Of a DNA stretch of 64,000 nt, positions 54,165-64,000 are shown in pieces. The translations under genes and the position numbers were made by a program. This DNA comes from Ipomoea triloba (Eukaryota > Streptophyta > Magnoliopsida > Solanales > Convolvulaceae), in contig NC_044919.1 of assembly GCF_003576645.1 (NCBI RefSeq), positions 13,899,685 to 13,963,684 on the forward strand, written 5' to 3'. Under the pieces are notes generated by a model, which saw only the letters and a list, made by a program, of their open reading frames with translations, searched no databases and was not told the origin of the DNA. Position 1 is the stretch's first letter. The number at the start of each line of letters is the position of its first letter.

Positions 54165-56196
54165 CTATGTTTGGCAAACCTAGCTGAGAAGGTAGTTGAA
54201 AGCTGAAAAGAAGCTGAAAGTTGAAAAGCTATAAGCTCGAAGCTGAAATCTGAAAAGTTGTTAAGCCAACTGTCATGCGTAAAAGTGTTTGGTAAAATTA
54301 GCTTTTTGATAAGCTAATAAATGTAAAAAGACTAAAAAGGACATCTTTATAAAATTTAAATAGTTTTAAATTTAAATAGGTTTGTTTATATATTAAAATA
54401 TAAAATAATAAAATCAATATATTTTAATAAAATATAAAGTAATAACATATATATGAAAATATATAAACTAAAACAAAATGTTTATAATCCATAAAATTAG
54501 TTCATACAAAAATTATTGTTCAAACACAAATGTCAAATTGAAATTACAACCAAACATATTGAAGAGAAAAAACCAAACGAGTTTTAATTGGGAGGGGTAA
54601 AGGAGGTGATTTATTTAAAATAACTAGTTTTATACGCGCATTGTGCGTATGGGTTAATGCCCAATGTTTATATTTAAATAAATATTTGAAAGTATATCAA
54701 TGCAAGATTATATAGGAGAAGTTTATACATGTGTAATTGAATGTCAAATTTTTTTATTTAAATATCTAACTCAAAGTATATGAATCCAAGATAATATAGA
54801 AAATTCATTATAATTATTACTAAAATAAATGTTTGCAACCTTGTAAAATCGATAGTCTAAATATTTAGTCTAAAAATTGATAGTCTAAATAAATACTACT
54901 TTTAATTTGAATTTTTCTAAGTGTTCTTAATTCTCTTTTGAGTAACATTGTCATTGTCTTCATAAACTATTTGTTCTCTTCCCTTTTGTTGGTAGTGTGT
55001 TATTTGCAATTCGGTTATTGTCGGTAGCATAGATTACAACGTCATGCAATAAGATTATGATATAAGAGCTATGGACTTTCCTTTAGGCCTGCTTGGGGTT
55101 CATTTGGTTCAACCATTATTGTTGAATGAGTTATTGTGGATAAAGAAATCCCTAGTTTAAGAAAAAAGATTAAATAAATTAATAAAAATTTGAAATTTTA
55201 AAATATTATATATTCCAAAGATATTAAAAGATTATTTCTCACTTCAATTTGCTGGGTAATGGGTTATTTGAGTACTTTCATTGTCAACAAATCCCTCAAG
55301 TTGTTAATATGATTGGTTTCAAACTATTTTTTTTATTTTTTTCATGGTATTAAAGAAATACATATGTATCATTTTTTGGTGTAACTACTAATTTATTTAA
55401 TTAAATAAGAGTAAAATAGAGCAGTTCCGCTTCAGTTTGTTGGGTTATTTGAGTACTCTCTTTGTCAACCAATCCCCAAGTAGTTAATATAATTAGTTTC
55501 AAATTATTTTAAAATTTTTTTTCATAGTATTAATAAAATACTTGGTAAATAAATATATAACATTTTTTTGTACTATAACTTTGATATTTAATTACAAGAT
55601 ATTGTAAAAATAAGATAATGAACAATGTAATGAATATCAATTGATAAATTTGAATGTAAAGAATCTTTGCATGAGAGAAAATAAAGACAATATAAGTAAT
55701 GAAATTATTTCTCTTATTTAATTTAATTTAATTTTTTGATAATGAATAATTTTTTCAAATAAAGGTATTGTAGACATACACATAAATCTAAATTAAAGAA
55801 ATACATATGTATCATTTTTTGTTGTAGCTACTAATTTATTTAATTTAATAAGAGTAAATAGAGTGAGAAACTTAATTATGTCAAATTTGATTGAGATGAG
55901 GTTCGAACCTAAGATCTTTCTTATAGAAATTAATGGTAAGTTAAAAGTTAAGGGAATATTAACAGAGAAGAGAATATTTAACGGATAATCATAAAAGTAA
56001 GGTTAAATTAGGTAATCTCTATTAATAATATTAATCTGAATTATCTTAACCATCAATTTGATTAAATAATTCATCTGAACCATCCATTTGATTAAATAAT
56101 TTGACCGCCATTTTTCTACCCATTTTAAGCCTAACTCTCTTTGGCTCTCTTATTAGTATAGTAGATAAGGATAAAAATGGAAAAAAGTTAATAAGC
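54165..56196. mobile_element. 'ggctatgtttggcaaacc' MITE split by Helitron D
   Basis: 54165-54623 and 56166-56196 together follow the same order as the copies at 58353-58855 and 60030-60630 ('agctgaaaagctataagctc', 'ggtttgtttatatattaaaa', 'tttatttaaaataataagga'). The right part stops at 56196, where helicase coding sequence begins. Confidence 0.7.
54624..56165 (-). mobile_element. Helitron D, 1542 bp, exact A/T insertion
   Basis: Minus strand: 5' TCTACTATACTAATAAGAGA at 56165; 3' hairpin-like gcacaatgcgcg, spacer and CTAG at 54624-54627. It sits between A (54623) and T (56166). Removing it restores 'atttaaaataa|taaggata', present uninterrupted at about 58787 and 60416. Interior as Helitron A. 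No coding capacity. Confidence 0.9.
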
Positions 56197-57233
56197 AACA
56201 GATCCTACCTGTTATTCCGAAAGCAACAAGACCAGAAGTTGTCGGAGCAACTATTAATTCTTCATACCTGTGGACAAATTGCAAGGTATTAAGGCTGACC
56301 AAGAACTTGAGACTACGGACCTTAGCTTCAGAGAAAGATAGACATACAGTTGATTGGTTTATAAAATGGATTGCAGACATACAGTTGATTGGTTTTCAAA
56401 ATGGATTGCAGACATCGGAGATGGGATTGCAGGGGTTGTAAACAATGGTTCATCTGATATCGATATTCTGGCAAGGTTTTTGTTGAAGTGTGGACACGAT
56501 CCCATAGCAACTATAGTTGAGAGCACATTCCCAAGCTCGAGATATGGCATGCTTGATGAGTCACCGCTAGAAGGCCGAGCGATCCTCTCGCCGACTTTAG
56601 ATGTCGTTGATCAAATTAATCAATACATGTGCGATATGAATACTGTACTGCAGAAGGACGAACATATTTAAGTTGTGACTCTTTTTGTAAGGCAGAATCA
56701 GGCGGTGAAAATCTATCAGAAGTGCACACTCCTGAATTCCCAAATAGTTTGAGATTGTCAGGTCTTCCTAATCATTCATTGACATTAAAGGTCGGTGCAT
56801 CTGTTATGTTATTGCGAAACATAGACCACTCTCTTGGTCTTTGTAACGGAACGCGGCTCATTATCACAAGATTGACATATCACATTGTCGAAGCAAGAAT
56901 AGTTAATGTGATACATGAAGGGACCAAAGTTCTTATCCCCCGAATGTCTCTTAGTCCTTCTGATACGAGATTGCCCTTCAAATTCCAGCGTAAACAATTC
57001 CCGTTGATGCTTGCATATGCCATGACTGTAAACAAAAGCCAATGCCAAACACTAACTCACGTTAGGTTATTGCTAAACAAACCGGTCTTTAGTCACGATC
57101 AATTATACTGTATGTGGCTTTCTCCCGAGTCAGTCATCCTAATGGCCTGAAGGTGTTAGCGGTAGACGAGGATGGACAAAATTGTGTTGCGATTTCCAAT
57201 GTCGTCTACAAAGAGGTTTTCAATAATGTGTAA
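56197..57233 (+). pseudogene. Helitron PIF1-like helicase C-terminal half
   Basis: Starts within 'ILPVIPKATRPEVVGATINS', goes on with 'KVLRLTKNLRL', then after a 35-bp tandem duplication (frameshift) 'DSDI'-type middle parts ('LLKCGHDPIATIVESTFP'), a further frameshift near 56650, and the late motifs 'LKVGASVMLLRNIDHSLGLC', 'NGTR' and 'AYAMTVNKSQCQTL', ending at TAA 57231-57233. The usual 'KSQGQ' is 'KSQCQ'. At least two frameshifts; not functional. Confidence 0.85.
56343..56412 (+). repeat. 35-bp tandem duplication in the helicase
   Basis: 'catacagttgattggttt' followed by 'aaaatggattgcaga' occurs at 56343 and 56378. The length is not a multiple of three, so it shifts the reading frame. Confidence 0.85.
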
Positions 57234-57643
57234 ATATAATCAATGGTATTATGTTTTTTTTTCAAAATGATAAAGTTGCTATATATCTAGACAAAAAATA
57301 AATCATCTATACAAATGAATTAGGATAGCAATTCATTACTATAACTAACTTGCCAGAGAACGAGTACACTGGGCCAATTTCTAAAAATTCCTAACAATGA
57401 TATATAAAATCTCTAAAGTTACAACACCGCATGCCTACATCTACACATTAGCTATTAATTTGAGCAATTATTTACTCGAATTCAAGCAATGGTAACATCA
57501 ACAAACATAAATGACCCAACTCATATCTTCACTTGCACTATATAATATTTGATGTTATAATTTAAATAATTGTATATCCATTCAAATATTCTTAATATAT
57601 TATAACAAACCCATTCCGTGCATCGCACGGGTGTAAATACTAG
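57234..57643 (+). mobile_element. Helitron F 3' region and terminus
   Basis: Follows the helicase stop and resembles the tail of Helitron E ('tgatatataaaatc', 'ctatataatatttgatgtta'). Ends ccgtgcatcgcacgg (a clean hairpin), spacer and CTAG at 57640-57643, followed by T. The 5' end of this element was not found. Confidence 0.8.
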
Positions 57644-57861
57644 TAAAGATAATAAAATTTCAAAATATACATTTACTAAGTAATATATCAATAGAGTTTA
57701 ATAGTTTTGTTGTTTCTGGGGCTAAAATTGTAACTTTAAAAGAATTATGAATATATATTACAACGGTAAAAAGTTAAAGACAAACTAACAATTAACAAAA
57801 AACAATTGAAAAATTAAACATTTCTTTTTCCATGTCTTTAATTCATGGGCGGCTATACTAT
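57644..57861. other. short AT-rich spacer
   Basis: No gene or repeat recognised. Confidence 0.4.
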
Positions 57862-59238
57862 GGCTCTGTTTGGCATAGCTTATTTAGGAGCTTTTAAGCT
57901 ACTAATAAGCTATAAGCTCTGTTTGGTAATGTTCTTAAAATAAGTTAGTAGCTTAAAATAAGAGCTTATTTTGAAAAGTTATTTTAAACAGCTTTTCAAA
58001 AATAAGCTAGTAGTTTATTAACTTTTTTCTATTTTTATCCTTGTTATTTTAAATGAATGACCTCCTTTACCCATCCCAATTAAAACTCTTTTGGCTTTTT
58101 CTCTTCAATATGTTTGGTTGTAATTTTAATTTGACATTTGTGTTTGAACAATAAATTTTGTATGAACTAATTTTATGGATTATAAACATTTTGTTTTACT
58201 TTATATATTTTCAAATATATGTTCTTAATTTATATTTTATTAAAATATATTGATTTCATTATTTTATATTTTTAATATGTAAACAAACCTATTTAAATTT
58301 AAAAATATTTAAATTTTATAAATATGTCCTTACTTTTTAGTCTTTTTACATTTAGGCTATGTTTGGCAAACCTAGCTGAAATGGTAGCTGAAAGCTGAAA
58401 AGCTATAAGCTCGAAGCTGAAATCTGAAGAGCTGTTAAGCTAGCTGTTATGCTTAAAAGTGTTTGGTAAAATTAGCTTTTTGATAAGTTAATAAATGTAA
58501 AAAGACTAAAAAGGACATCTACATAAAAGTTAAATAATTTTAAATTTAAATAGGTTTGTTTACATATTAAAATATAAAATAATGAAATCAATATAATTTA
58601 ATAAAATATAAAGTAAGAACATATATTTAAAAATATATACAGTAAAACAAAATGTTTATAATTCATAAAATTAGTTCATACAAAAATTATTGTTCAAACA
58701 CAAATATCAAATTAAAATTACAACGAAACATATTGAAGAAAAAATGCTAAAAGAGTTTTAATTGGGAGATATAAATGATGTCATTTATTTAAAATAATAA
58801 GGATAAAGATGGAAAAAAGTTAAGAAGCTACTAGCTTATTTTTGAAAAGCTACGTCTATGTTTGGCAAACCTAGCTGAAAAGGTAGCTGAAAGCTGAAAA
58901 GTAGCTGAAAGCTTAAAAGTAGCTGAAAGTTGAAAAGGTATAAGCTCAAAGCTGAAATTTGAAAAGTTGTTAAGCTAATTGTCATTCTTAAAAGTGTTTG
59001 GTAAAATTTACTTTTTGATAAGCTAATAAGGTTGTGTTTGACAGAGCTTATTTAGGAGCTTATAGCTTATTTTAAGCTACTAATAAGCTATAAGCTTTGT
59101 TTGGTACTACTCCCAAAATAAGCTAATAACTTAAAATAAGAGCTTATTTTGAAACGCACTTCAGGTAGGCTATGTTTGGCAAACCTAGCTGAAAAGGTAG
59201 CTGAAAACTGAAAAGTAGCTGAAAACTGAAAAGCTATA
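57862..59238. repeat. cluster of 'ctgtttggc...aataagct' MITEs
   Basis: At least four partly nested copies or fragments: one reversed at 57862-58355; one forward at 58353-58855; fragments from 58856, 59025 and 59170. All share 'gtttggcaaacctagctga', 'aagctgaaa', 'cataaaattagttcatacaa' and 'ataaggataaagatgg'. Noncoding; probably one family with internal deletions. Confidence 0.65.
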
Positions 59239-59703
59239 GGGGGTGTTTGGCAAACGGCTGATAGCTTATAGCTGATAGCTGGTTGGTTTAGCTAGTAGCT
59301 GATGGCTGATTGCGTTAACTGGTTTGACCAGCTGGTTGTATTAGCTGGTTATAAAAAACTGTTTGGTAAATTAGCTGTTTACTAGTAGCTGATTGAATGT
59401 AAAATGACATTTAAGGGTATTATTATTATTATTATTATTATAAAATAACAAACACACCACCCATTTAAAAGTAAATCCCATTGATTTTAAAAGATAAAAT
59501 AGTCAATATACCCATTGTTTTCAACCAGCTGATACAAAAAGCTACATTCCTTAGCTTTTCAATTTTCAGCTTATTGGCCCAATAAGCTAAGGCCAATAAG
59601 CCATTTACCAAACACTTCAAAATAGCTTATTGATTGGTCAAAAAGCTAAACTTGATCAAATAAGCTAAAATTTAGCTTATAAGCCAATAACCAAACACCC
59701 CCA
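59239..59703. mobile_element. foldback MITE with 'gggggtgtttgg' ends
   Basis: Left end 'gggggtgtttggcaaacg', right end 'aaccaaacaccccc'. Arms have 'agctgatagct' and 'aataagctaa' words, with a TTA microsatellite at about 59420-59440. Followed by ATA, which also precedes it. Confidence 0.7.
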
Positions 59704-60035
59704 TAGGCCCTGTTTGGTAAATAATCAACCTATCAGTCAATTTTGGCTTATTTAACCACTATTAGTTGTTTGGTTAATAAGCTTTTTGTAACTCCAAAAT
59801 ACTAAAATTCAAAAGGCTACTCAAAGNGTAACTCCAAAATACTAAAATTCAAAAGGCTACTCAAAGCAGACTTTTCAATTAGCTTTTTGAGAAAAGAAAT
59901 TATACCAAACAGCCATCAGCAAACAGCCAAGTTATCAAACAACTTTCTACAATCAACCAATATTATCAACAAATAATACCTTCTAACCCAAACAGCCAAC
60001 CCAATCAGCCAACATCCATTTACCAAACAGAGCCA
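59704..60035. mobile_element. foldback MITE with 'ggccctgtttgg' ends, next to the previous one
   Basis: Left end 'ggccctgtttggtaaat' (59707), right end 'ccaaacagagcc' (60032), followed by ATA. It is directly adjacent to the element at 59239. It contains the N at 59827 between two copies of 'gtaactccaaaatactaaaa', which looks like an assembly join rather than a real repeat. Confidence 0.7.
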
Positions 60036-60640
60036 TAAGCTCGAAGCTGAAATCTGAAGAGCTGTTAAGCTAGCTGTTATGCTTAAAAGTGTTTGGTAAA
60101 ATTAGCTTTTTGATAAATTGATAAATGTAAAAAGACTAAAAAGAACATCTTCATACAATTTAAATAATTTTAAATTTAAATAGGTTTGTTTATATATTAA
60201 AATATAAAATAATGAAATCAGTATATTTAAATAAAATATAAAGTAAAAACATATATTTGAAAATATATAAAGTAAAAAAAAATGTTTATAATTCATAAGA
60301 TTAGTTCATACAAAAATTAATGTTCAAACACAAATGTCAAACTGAAATTCCTACCAAACATAATGAAAAGAAAATGTCAAAATGTTTTAATTGAGAGGGG
60401 TAAAGGATGCCATTTATTTAAAATAATAAGGATAAAGATGGAAAAAAGTTAAAAAGCTACTAGCTTATTTTTTAAAAGCTACCCCAAGTAGCGTTTCAAA
60501 ATAAGCTCTTATTTTAATTAAGCTATTAATTAGCTTATTTTGAGAACATTACCAAACAGAGCTTTTAGCTTATTAGTAGCTTAAAATAAGCTATAAGCTC
60601 CTAAATAAGCTCTGACAAACACAGCCAAAGTAGTTTTTCA
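60036..60640. repeat. continuation of the 'agctcgaagctgaaatctga' MITE
   Basis: Resumes the element interrupted at 59238 and continues to 'ctgacaaacacagcc'. Holds the uninterrupted Helitron target sequence 'tttatttaaaataataagga' at about 60412. A short minus-strand frame inside is chance. Confidence 0.65.
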
Positions 60641-60690
60641 AAATAAGCTCTTATTTTAAGCTACTGGCTTATTCCTTCATTTTTAATATA

Positions 60691-60943
60691 TTCTTAACAA
60701 AAATGAAAGAAATAGTCAATAAATTAAATGAACGTGAGTAGCAACTAGCAAGATGCCAAAATATGGTTGTTAAATGACAGCAACCATGAATTTAAAAGAT
60801 GAAATTGCGTCAAAAATTATATTCTTAACAAAAATGAAGCTAGGAAATAGTCAATAAATGAACGTAAGTAGCAACTTGCAAGATGCCAAAATATGGTTGT
60901 TAAATGACAGCAACCATGAATTTAAAAGATGAAATTGCGTCAA
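60691..60943. repeat. 131-bp tandem duplication
   Basis: 'ttcttaacaaaaatgaa' starts at 60691 and 60822. Both copies run through 'gcaagatgccaaaatatggt' and 'atgaaattgcgtcaaa'. Noncoding. Confidence 0.85.
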
Positions 60944-60990
60944 ATTGTTAAAGTAGTATTTATAATGAAAAATGATATGTAAATTCCCAA

Positions 60991-61160
60991 GTAAAATTAG
61001 TGTTTTTAAGTGACGAAAAATCCGCACTTACTGTTTGGGAATACATATTAAAAACTTCTTAGTGCACAACTTTAAGTGGTGATTGAAATTTTCTCTTATC
61101 ATCTAAAATAAATAAATAAAGTTGTGTCAATTTGTCAAACAAGCTAGTGTTTTTAATGGA
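60991..61160. repeat. dispersed direct repeat, first copy (second at 63792-63960)
   Basis: 'gtaaaattagtgttttt', 'gtgacgaaaaa', 'aaacttcttagtgca' and 'aaataaagttgtgtcaattt' occur in the same order at 63792-63960, 2.8 kb away in the same orientation. No LTR-like TG...CA ends, so an old duplication or unknown repeat. Confidence 0.7.
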
Positions 61161-61381
61161 ACATATATAGATTTAAATAAAAAATATAATTAGTGTCCTT
61201 TTTTATGAGAAAAATCCATCAATTATTACTTAAAGGTGTTCATTAAATTAAAGATTGTTTAATGCATACTTTTGAATAACAATTAAGTATTTTTCTTATT
61301 ACTAAAAGAAATGATGAAACTGCTTCAATTTGATCTTGTGTTTATTATAATGGAAAATGATACGGAGTATGTATTTTACAT
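61161..61381. other. AT-rich spacer
   Basis: No gene or recognisable repeat. Confidence 0.4.
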
Positions 61382-61830
61382 CCCGTTTGGTTCGCTTAAA
61401 AATATTTGAAGGAATTGGCTAGAATTCAAATTCTGTGAAAAACAAATTAACAGGAAAATAGATTTTACTGTTTGGTTGGTGAAAAAGAAATTACTGAGAA
61501 TATGAAATCCATTGTTTGGTTGGGTTTCGAATGGTAATGAATTATGAATATAAAGACTAATATGCCCTTAGTAATTAATGGTTTGGCTATATATACATGT
61601 GTAATTAATCAATTTTGATGAAGGTAAAATAGCCCAAGGACTTATACTTTCTTCCCAATCTCTTTGGAAAACAAAATACCTATCTCAACAAAAGAATTTG
61701 TTCCTTTCATTTTGAAAAGTCAAATTTCATACAAAACATTTTCTATCCAACTAAACAACATAATAACTCATTTTCCTCGACTTAAAAAAAAATTCAATAG
61801 AATTTATTTTCTATCCAACTAAACATGTCA
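61382..61830. repeat. MITE-like foldback
   Basis: Left 'cccgtttggttcgctt', inner 'ggtgaaaaagaaattactga', right 'tatccaactaaacatg'. Related to 8958-9287 and 27841-28389. TSD not resolved. Confidence 0.5.
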
Positions 61831-62639
61831 TTAGTGTATTACTGCGTACACAAGTATTGACTCTAGCTAGCAGGCTTTAGGTACAGCAACTTTATTTTTC
61901 TTTTAGTTTATCTCTCTTTTCAGTTACCAACTCCCAAGAAACTTTCCTCTACTATAAGTAAAATGTTGCATGGAGCGAAAGTTTATACTCCCGGCCTCAA
62001 CAATACTCTATGAGGTGACATCATTTCAATCAATACTTTAAAATTATGGTTCCCATTCTCTTTGATTATTCTTGTTTGCTTGTGAAGACATTAAAGGAAG
62101 TATAATATTTGGGAGTAAAAGTAAGAGTATGTGTAAGGTAGGAAAACTCCCTCTATAATAAATTGATGATGTAATGATTGTATAAGGATGTTGTCGAAAG
62201 CTATTATATAGGCCCTATATTAGAAGGATAGAGAGAATGGTAGTGGAACAATCCATATACCATGGACAAGGGTTCACGCTTTACTATGAACCCTGGTTCA
62301 CGTGCATGCATATATGTATTTTGTGTTATGATTTTTTTTGTATTATTTATAAAAATTTATACTTTGTGAGCATAAATTCTTTAGCTGAAACAAATTAATT
62401 GTGTCTTATGTTATAAATTTATGTGTCTTGTGTTTTAAAATTTTGTATCTATGACCATAAATTATTAACATGTGTATGTGTCTTGTGTTATAAACTTTGT
62501 ACTTTACGAGTATGAATTTTGTACCTCATATTTCCAATCCTGCTAGGTCTATAATGCTATGCATGCTATGTGTCATGTGTTGTGATTTTTTGTCATTTAT
62601 ATTATGAAATTTTGTACCTCGTTGTTTCAATTTATGGTC
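61831..62639. other. AT-rich intergenic DNA
   Basis: No gene seen. 'atggacaagggttcacg' and 'gaaccctggttcacgtgc' (62261-62308) form a short inverted pair. 'tgtgtcttgtgtt' words recur several times at 62400-62580. Confidence 0.4.
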
Positions 62640-63013
62640 TATAATGCTATATGGACCCTGGTCCATGAAATAAATTGCTTGTTGGGTTGGTTGGTTTTTT
62701 CCCCCTGTACTAATGTTGTTGGGTTGGTTGTTCTACGGCAAATTATTACGCAAATCATAAAAAAAAAACATTTTTAATACATTAAAAGTATATTATTTGT
62801 GTACTGAATGTACATTAATACAAAATAATGTATTTTTAGTATTTAAATAATGTACCTTCTCTGAATACAATGTACATTTTAATATACTAAAAGTACATTA
62901 TTTGTATAATGAATGCATATTATTTGATAGTATACAAAATACTGTAATTTTAGATAATTTACTTTATGTACACAAATAATGTACTTTTTATTTATGGTCC
63001 ACAGAATAATGAT
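62640..63013. repeat. possible MITE with 'tggtcca' ends
   Basis: 'ggaccctggtccatgaaata' at the left and 'ttatggtccacagaataatg' at the right, with 'aaaagtacattatttgt'-like words in both orientations between them. The ends resemble those of the element at 42497-42839. Confidence 0.45.
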
Positions 63014-63791
63014 TGGTTGTTCTATTACTTCGCTTACAACCTAAAGATATCCAACAATTACTATATTAAGAATGAACATTTAGTATATTACAAATAAATA
63101 TTTATTAGTAGTTCATCTCACGATGTGAATTGTGGTCCACAATATAATTTGTCATAAACATAATGCTCATAATCGTTAAGAGAAAAAAAGTTTGGACAAT
63201 GTGGAATTTTATTTGTACACACATAATTTAATTTAAGTAGATATTATTGTTAATTTTGAGCAAATTAAATACTAGTATAAGGATCAAGTGCTTTATCATC
63301 GTTTGTCAGAAGGATAACAATTGCCTATTTATTTATACTTGTATAAAGGTAAGCGATGACATGATGCTGGGCTCGGTCTTTCAATGTTACTCCCAACAAT
63401 TAGCATGAAAAATGTGCATTAAACAATACTCACAGTACATTTGCTAATGTCTAAGCAATGTAAGTGGCAATATTATTTGCATATAATTATAACTAAATAC
63501 AATGCTCATACATATTAAGAAAACAAGTTGTATGTACAACATAGAATATTATTAACAAAAAAGTTATGAACAAAAAGAATATTTTGGGTCTCATATTTGA
63601 ATGGCTTCAAAAGTTCCACTTCTTATCTTCTTCACCATATAGGACAGAAGGGTAAAGCAAAATATAACCAGTTTAGGATTTGTCATCATGAGGATCAAAT
63701 AAAAGATCCAATATCCAAGTGGTCTATGAACGTCAAACATTAGTTTGTTGCATAAAACTTCAAAATCTTTTATAAATCGAAGATACATATA
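63014..63791. other. AT-rich intergenic DNA
   Basis: A 65-codon minus-strand frame (63591-63788) has two hydrophobic stretches, but I recognise no family and there is no supporting structure; probably chance. Nothing else seen. Confidence 0.4.
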
Positions 63792-63960
63792 AAGTAAAAT
63801 TAGTGTTTTTTTAGGTGACGAAAAACCCCACAGGTACTATCTGAGAATCCATATTAGAAACTTCTTAGTGCATAAATTTAGGTAATGACTGAGAATTTCT
63901 CTTATTATCTACCATAAATAAATAAATAAAGTTGTGTCAATTTGTCAAACTAGCTAGGGT
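63792..63960. repeat. dispersed direct repeat, second copy
   Basis: Counterpart of 60991-61160. It is followed at 63957 by 'agggtgcgtttggttcgca', the start of another MITE running off the window. Confidence 0.7.
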
Positions 63961-64000
63961 GCGTTTGGTTCGCACATGGGAATCGGAATCGGAATGGGTA

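Noticed and set aside
63591..63788. 65-codon minus-strand frame with hydrophobic stretches
   Set aside because: No recognised family, no splice or repeat context; short AT-rich frames of this size are expected by chance.

Overview
This is repeat-dense, AT-rich plant nuclear DNA (a eudicot). Evidence: spliced F-box/LRR genes of the plant At1g13570 type, Ty1/copia and Ty3/gypsy LTR elements, plant-type Helitrons, hAT, Mutator-like (MULE) and CACTA ends, LINEs, tRNA-derived SINEs, and a UDP-glycosyltransferase remnant resembling the asterid UGT94 group. An asterid, possibly Convolvulaceae, is only a guess. No bacterial features, CRISPR, rRNA or tRNA genes were seen. There is one assembly gap (20968-21890), bordered by a run of 20 C, and a single N at 59827.

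Host genes. A same-strand series of F-box genes lies at 4667-6102, 16746-18194 and 25696-27148, with a fourth broken copy at 39262-40318. The first three share a noncoding first exon, a 5'UTR intron ending just before the ATG, and three coding exons of nearly fixed length (276 + 55/56 + 92 codons, about 423 aa). Copies 1 and 2 look intact. Copy 3 has a nonsense codon in the last exon. Copy 4 is 5'-truncated and split by a Helitron and a hAT end. A degraded UGT half-gene lies on the minus strand at 53137-53804.

Mobile DNA, left to right. 354-2935: a MULE-type foldback with 9-bp TSD, a minus-strand Helitron with duplicated helicase fragments, and an 11-copy AT-rich tandem array. 6441-8957: a foldback element split by a solo LTR. 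9.4-14.6 kb: gypsy, copia and LINE remnants. 14838-16010: a 5'-truncated LINE with poly(A) and TSD. 19.2-24.97 kb: SINEs, a MULE MITE, a CACTA end and LTR-like DNA around the gap. 28905-35640: a structurally complete but noncoding LTR retrotransposon with 98% identical LTRs and TSD AAAAT. 35.7-47.4 kb: a Helitron hot spot with nested Helitrons, an RPA-like remnant, a hAT element carrying twelve perfect 65-bp repeats, and Helitron Rep and helicase remnants in head-to-tail order. 48.9-53.1 kb: a solo LTR inside a solo LTR inside a foldback element. 54.2-60.6 kb: MITEs, a Helitron with a visible empty site, and another helicase pseudogene. 60.6-64 kb: AT-rich intergenic DNA with MITEs and short duplications.

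The clearest points are structural. Several insertions can be resolved to the base because TSDs or empty sites occur in the window. The small second coding intron of F-box copies 2 and 3 is 84 bp, in frame and stop-free, so its retention would add a hydrophobic segment. I see no convincing new multi-gene system; the novelty lies in transposon architecture and possibly in that intron.
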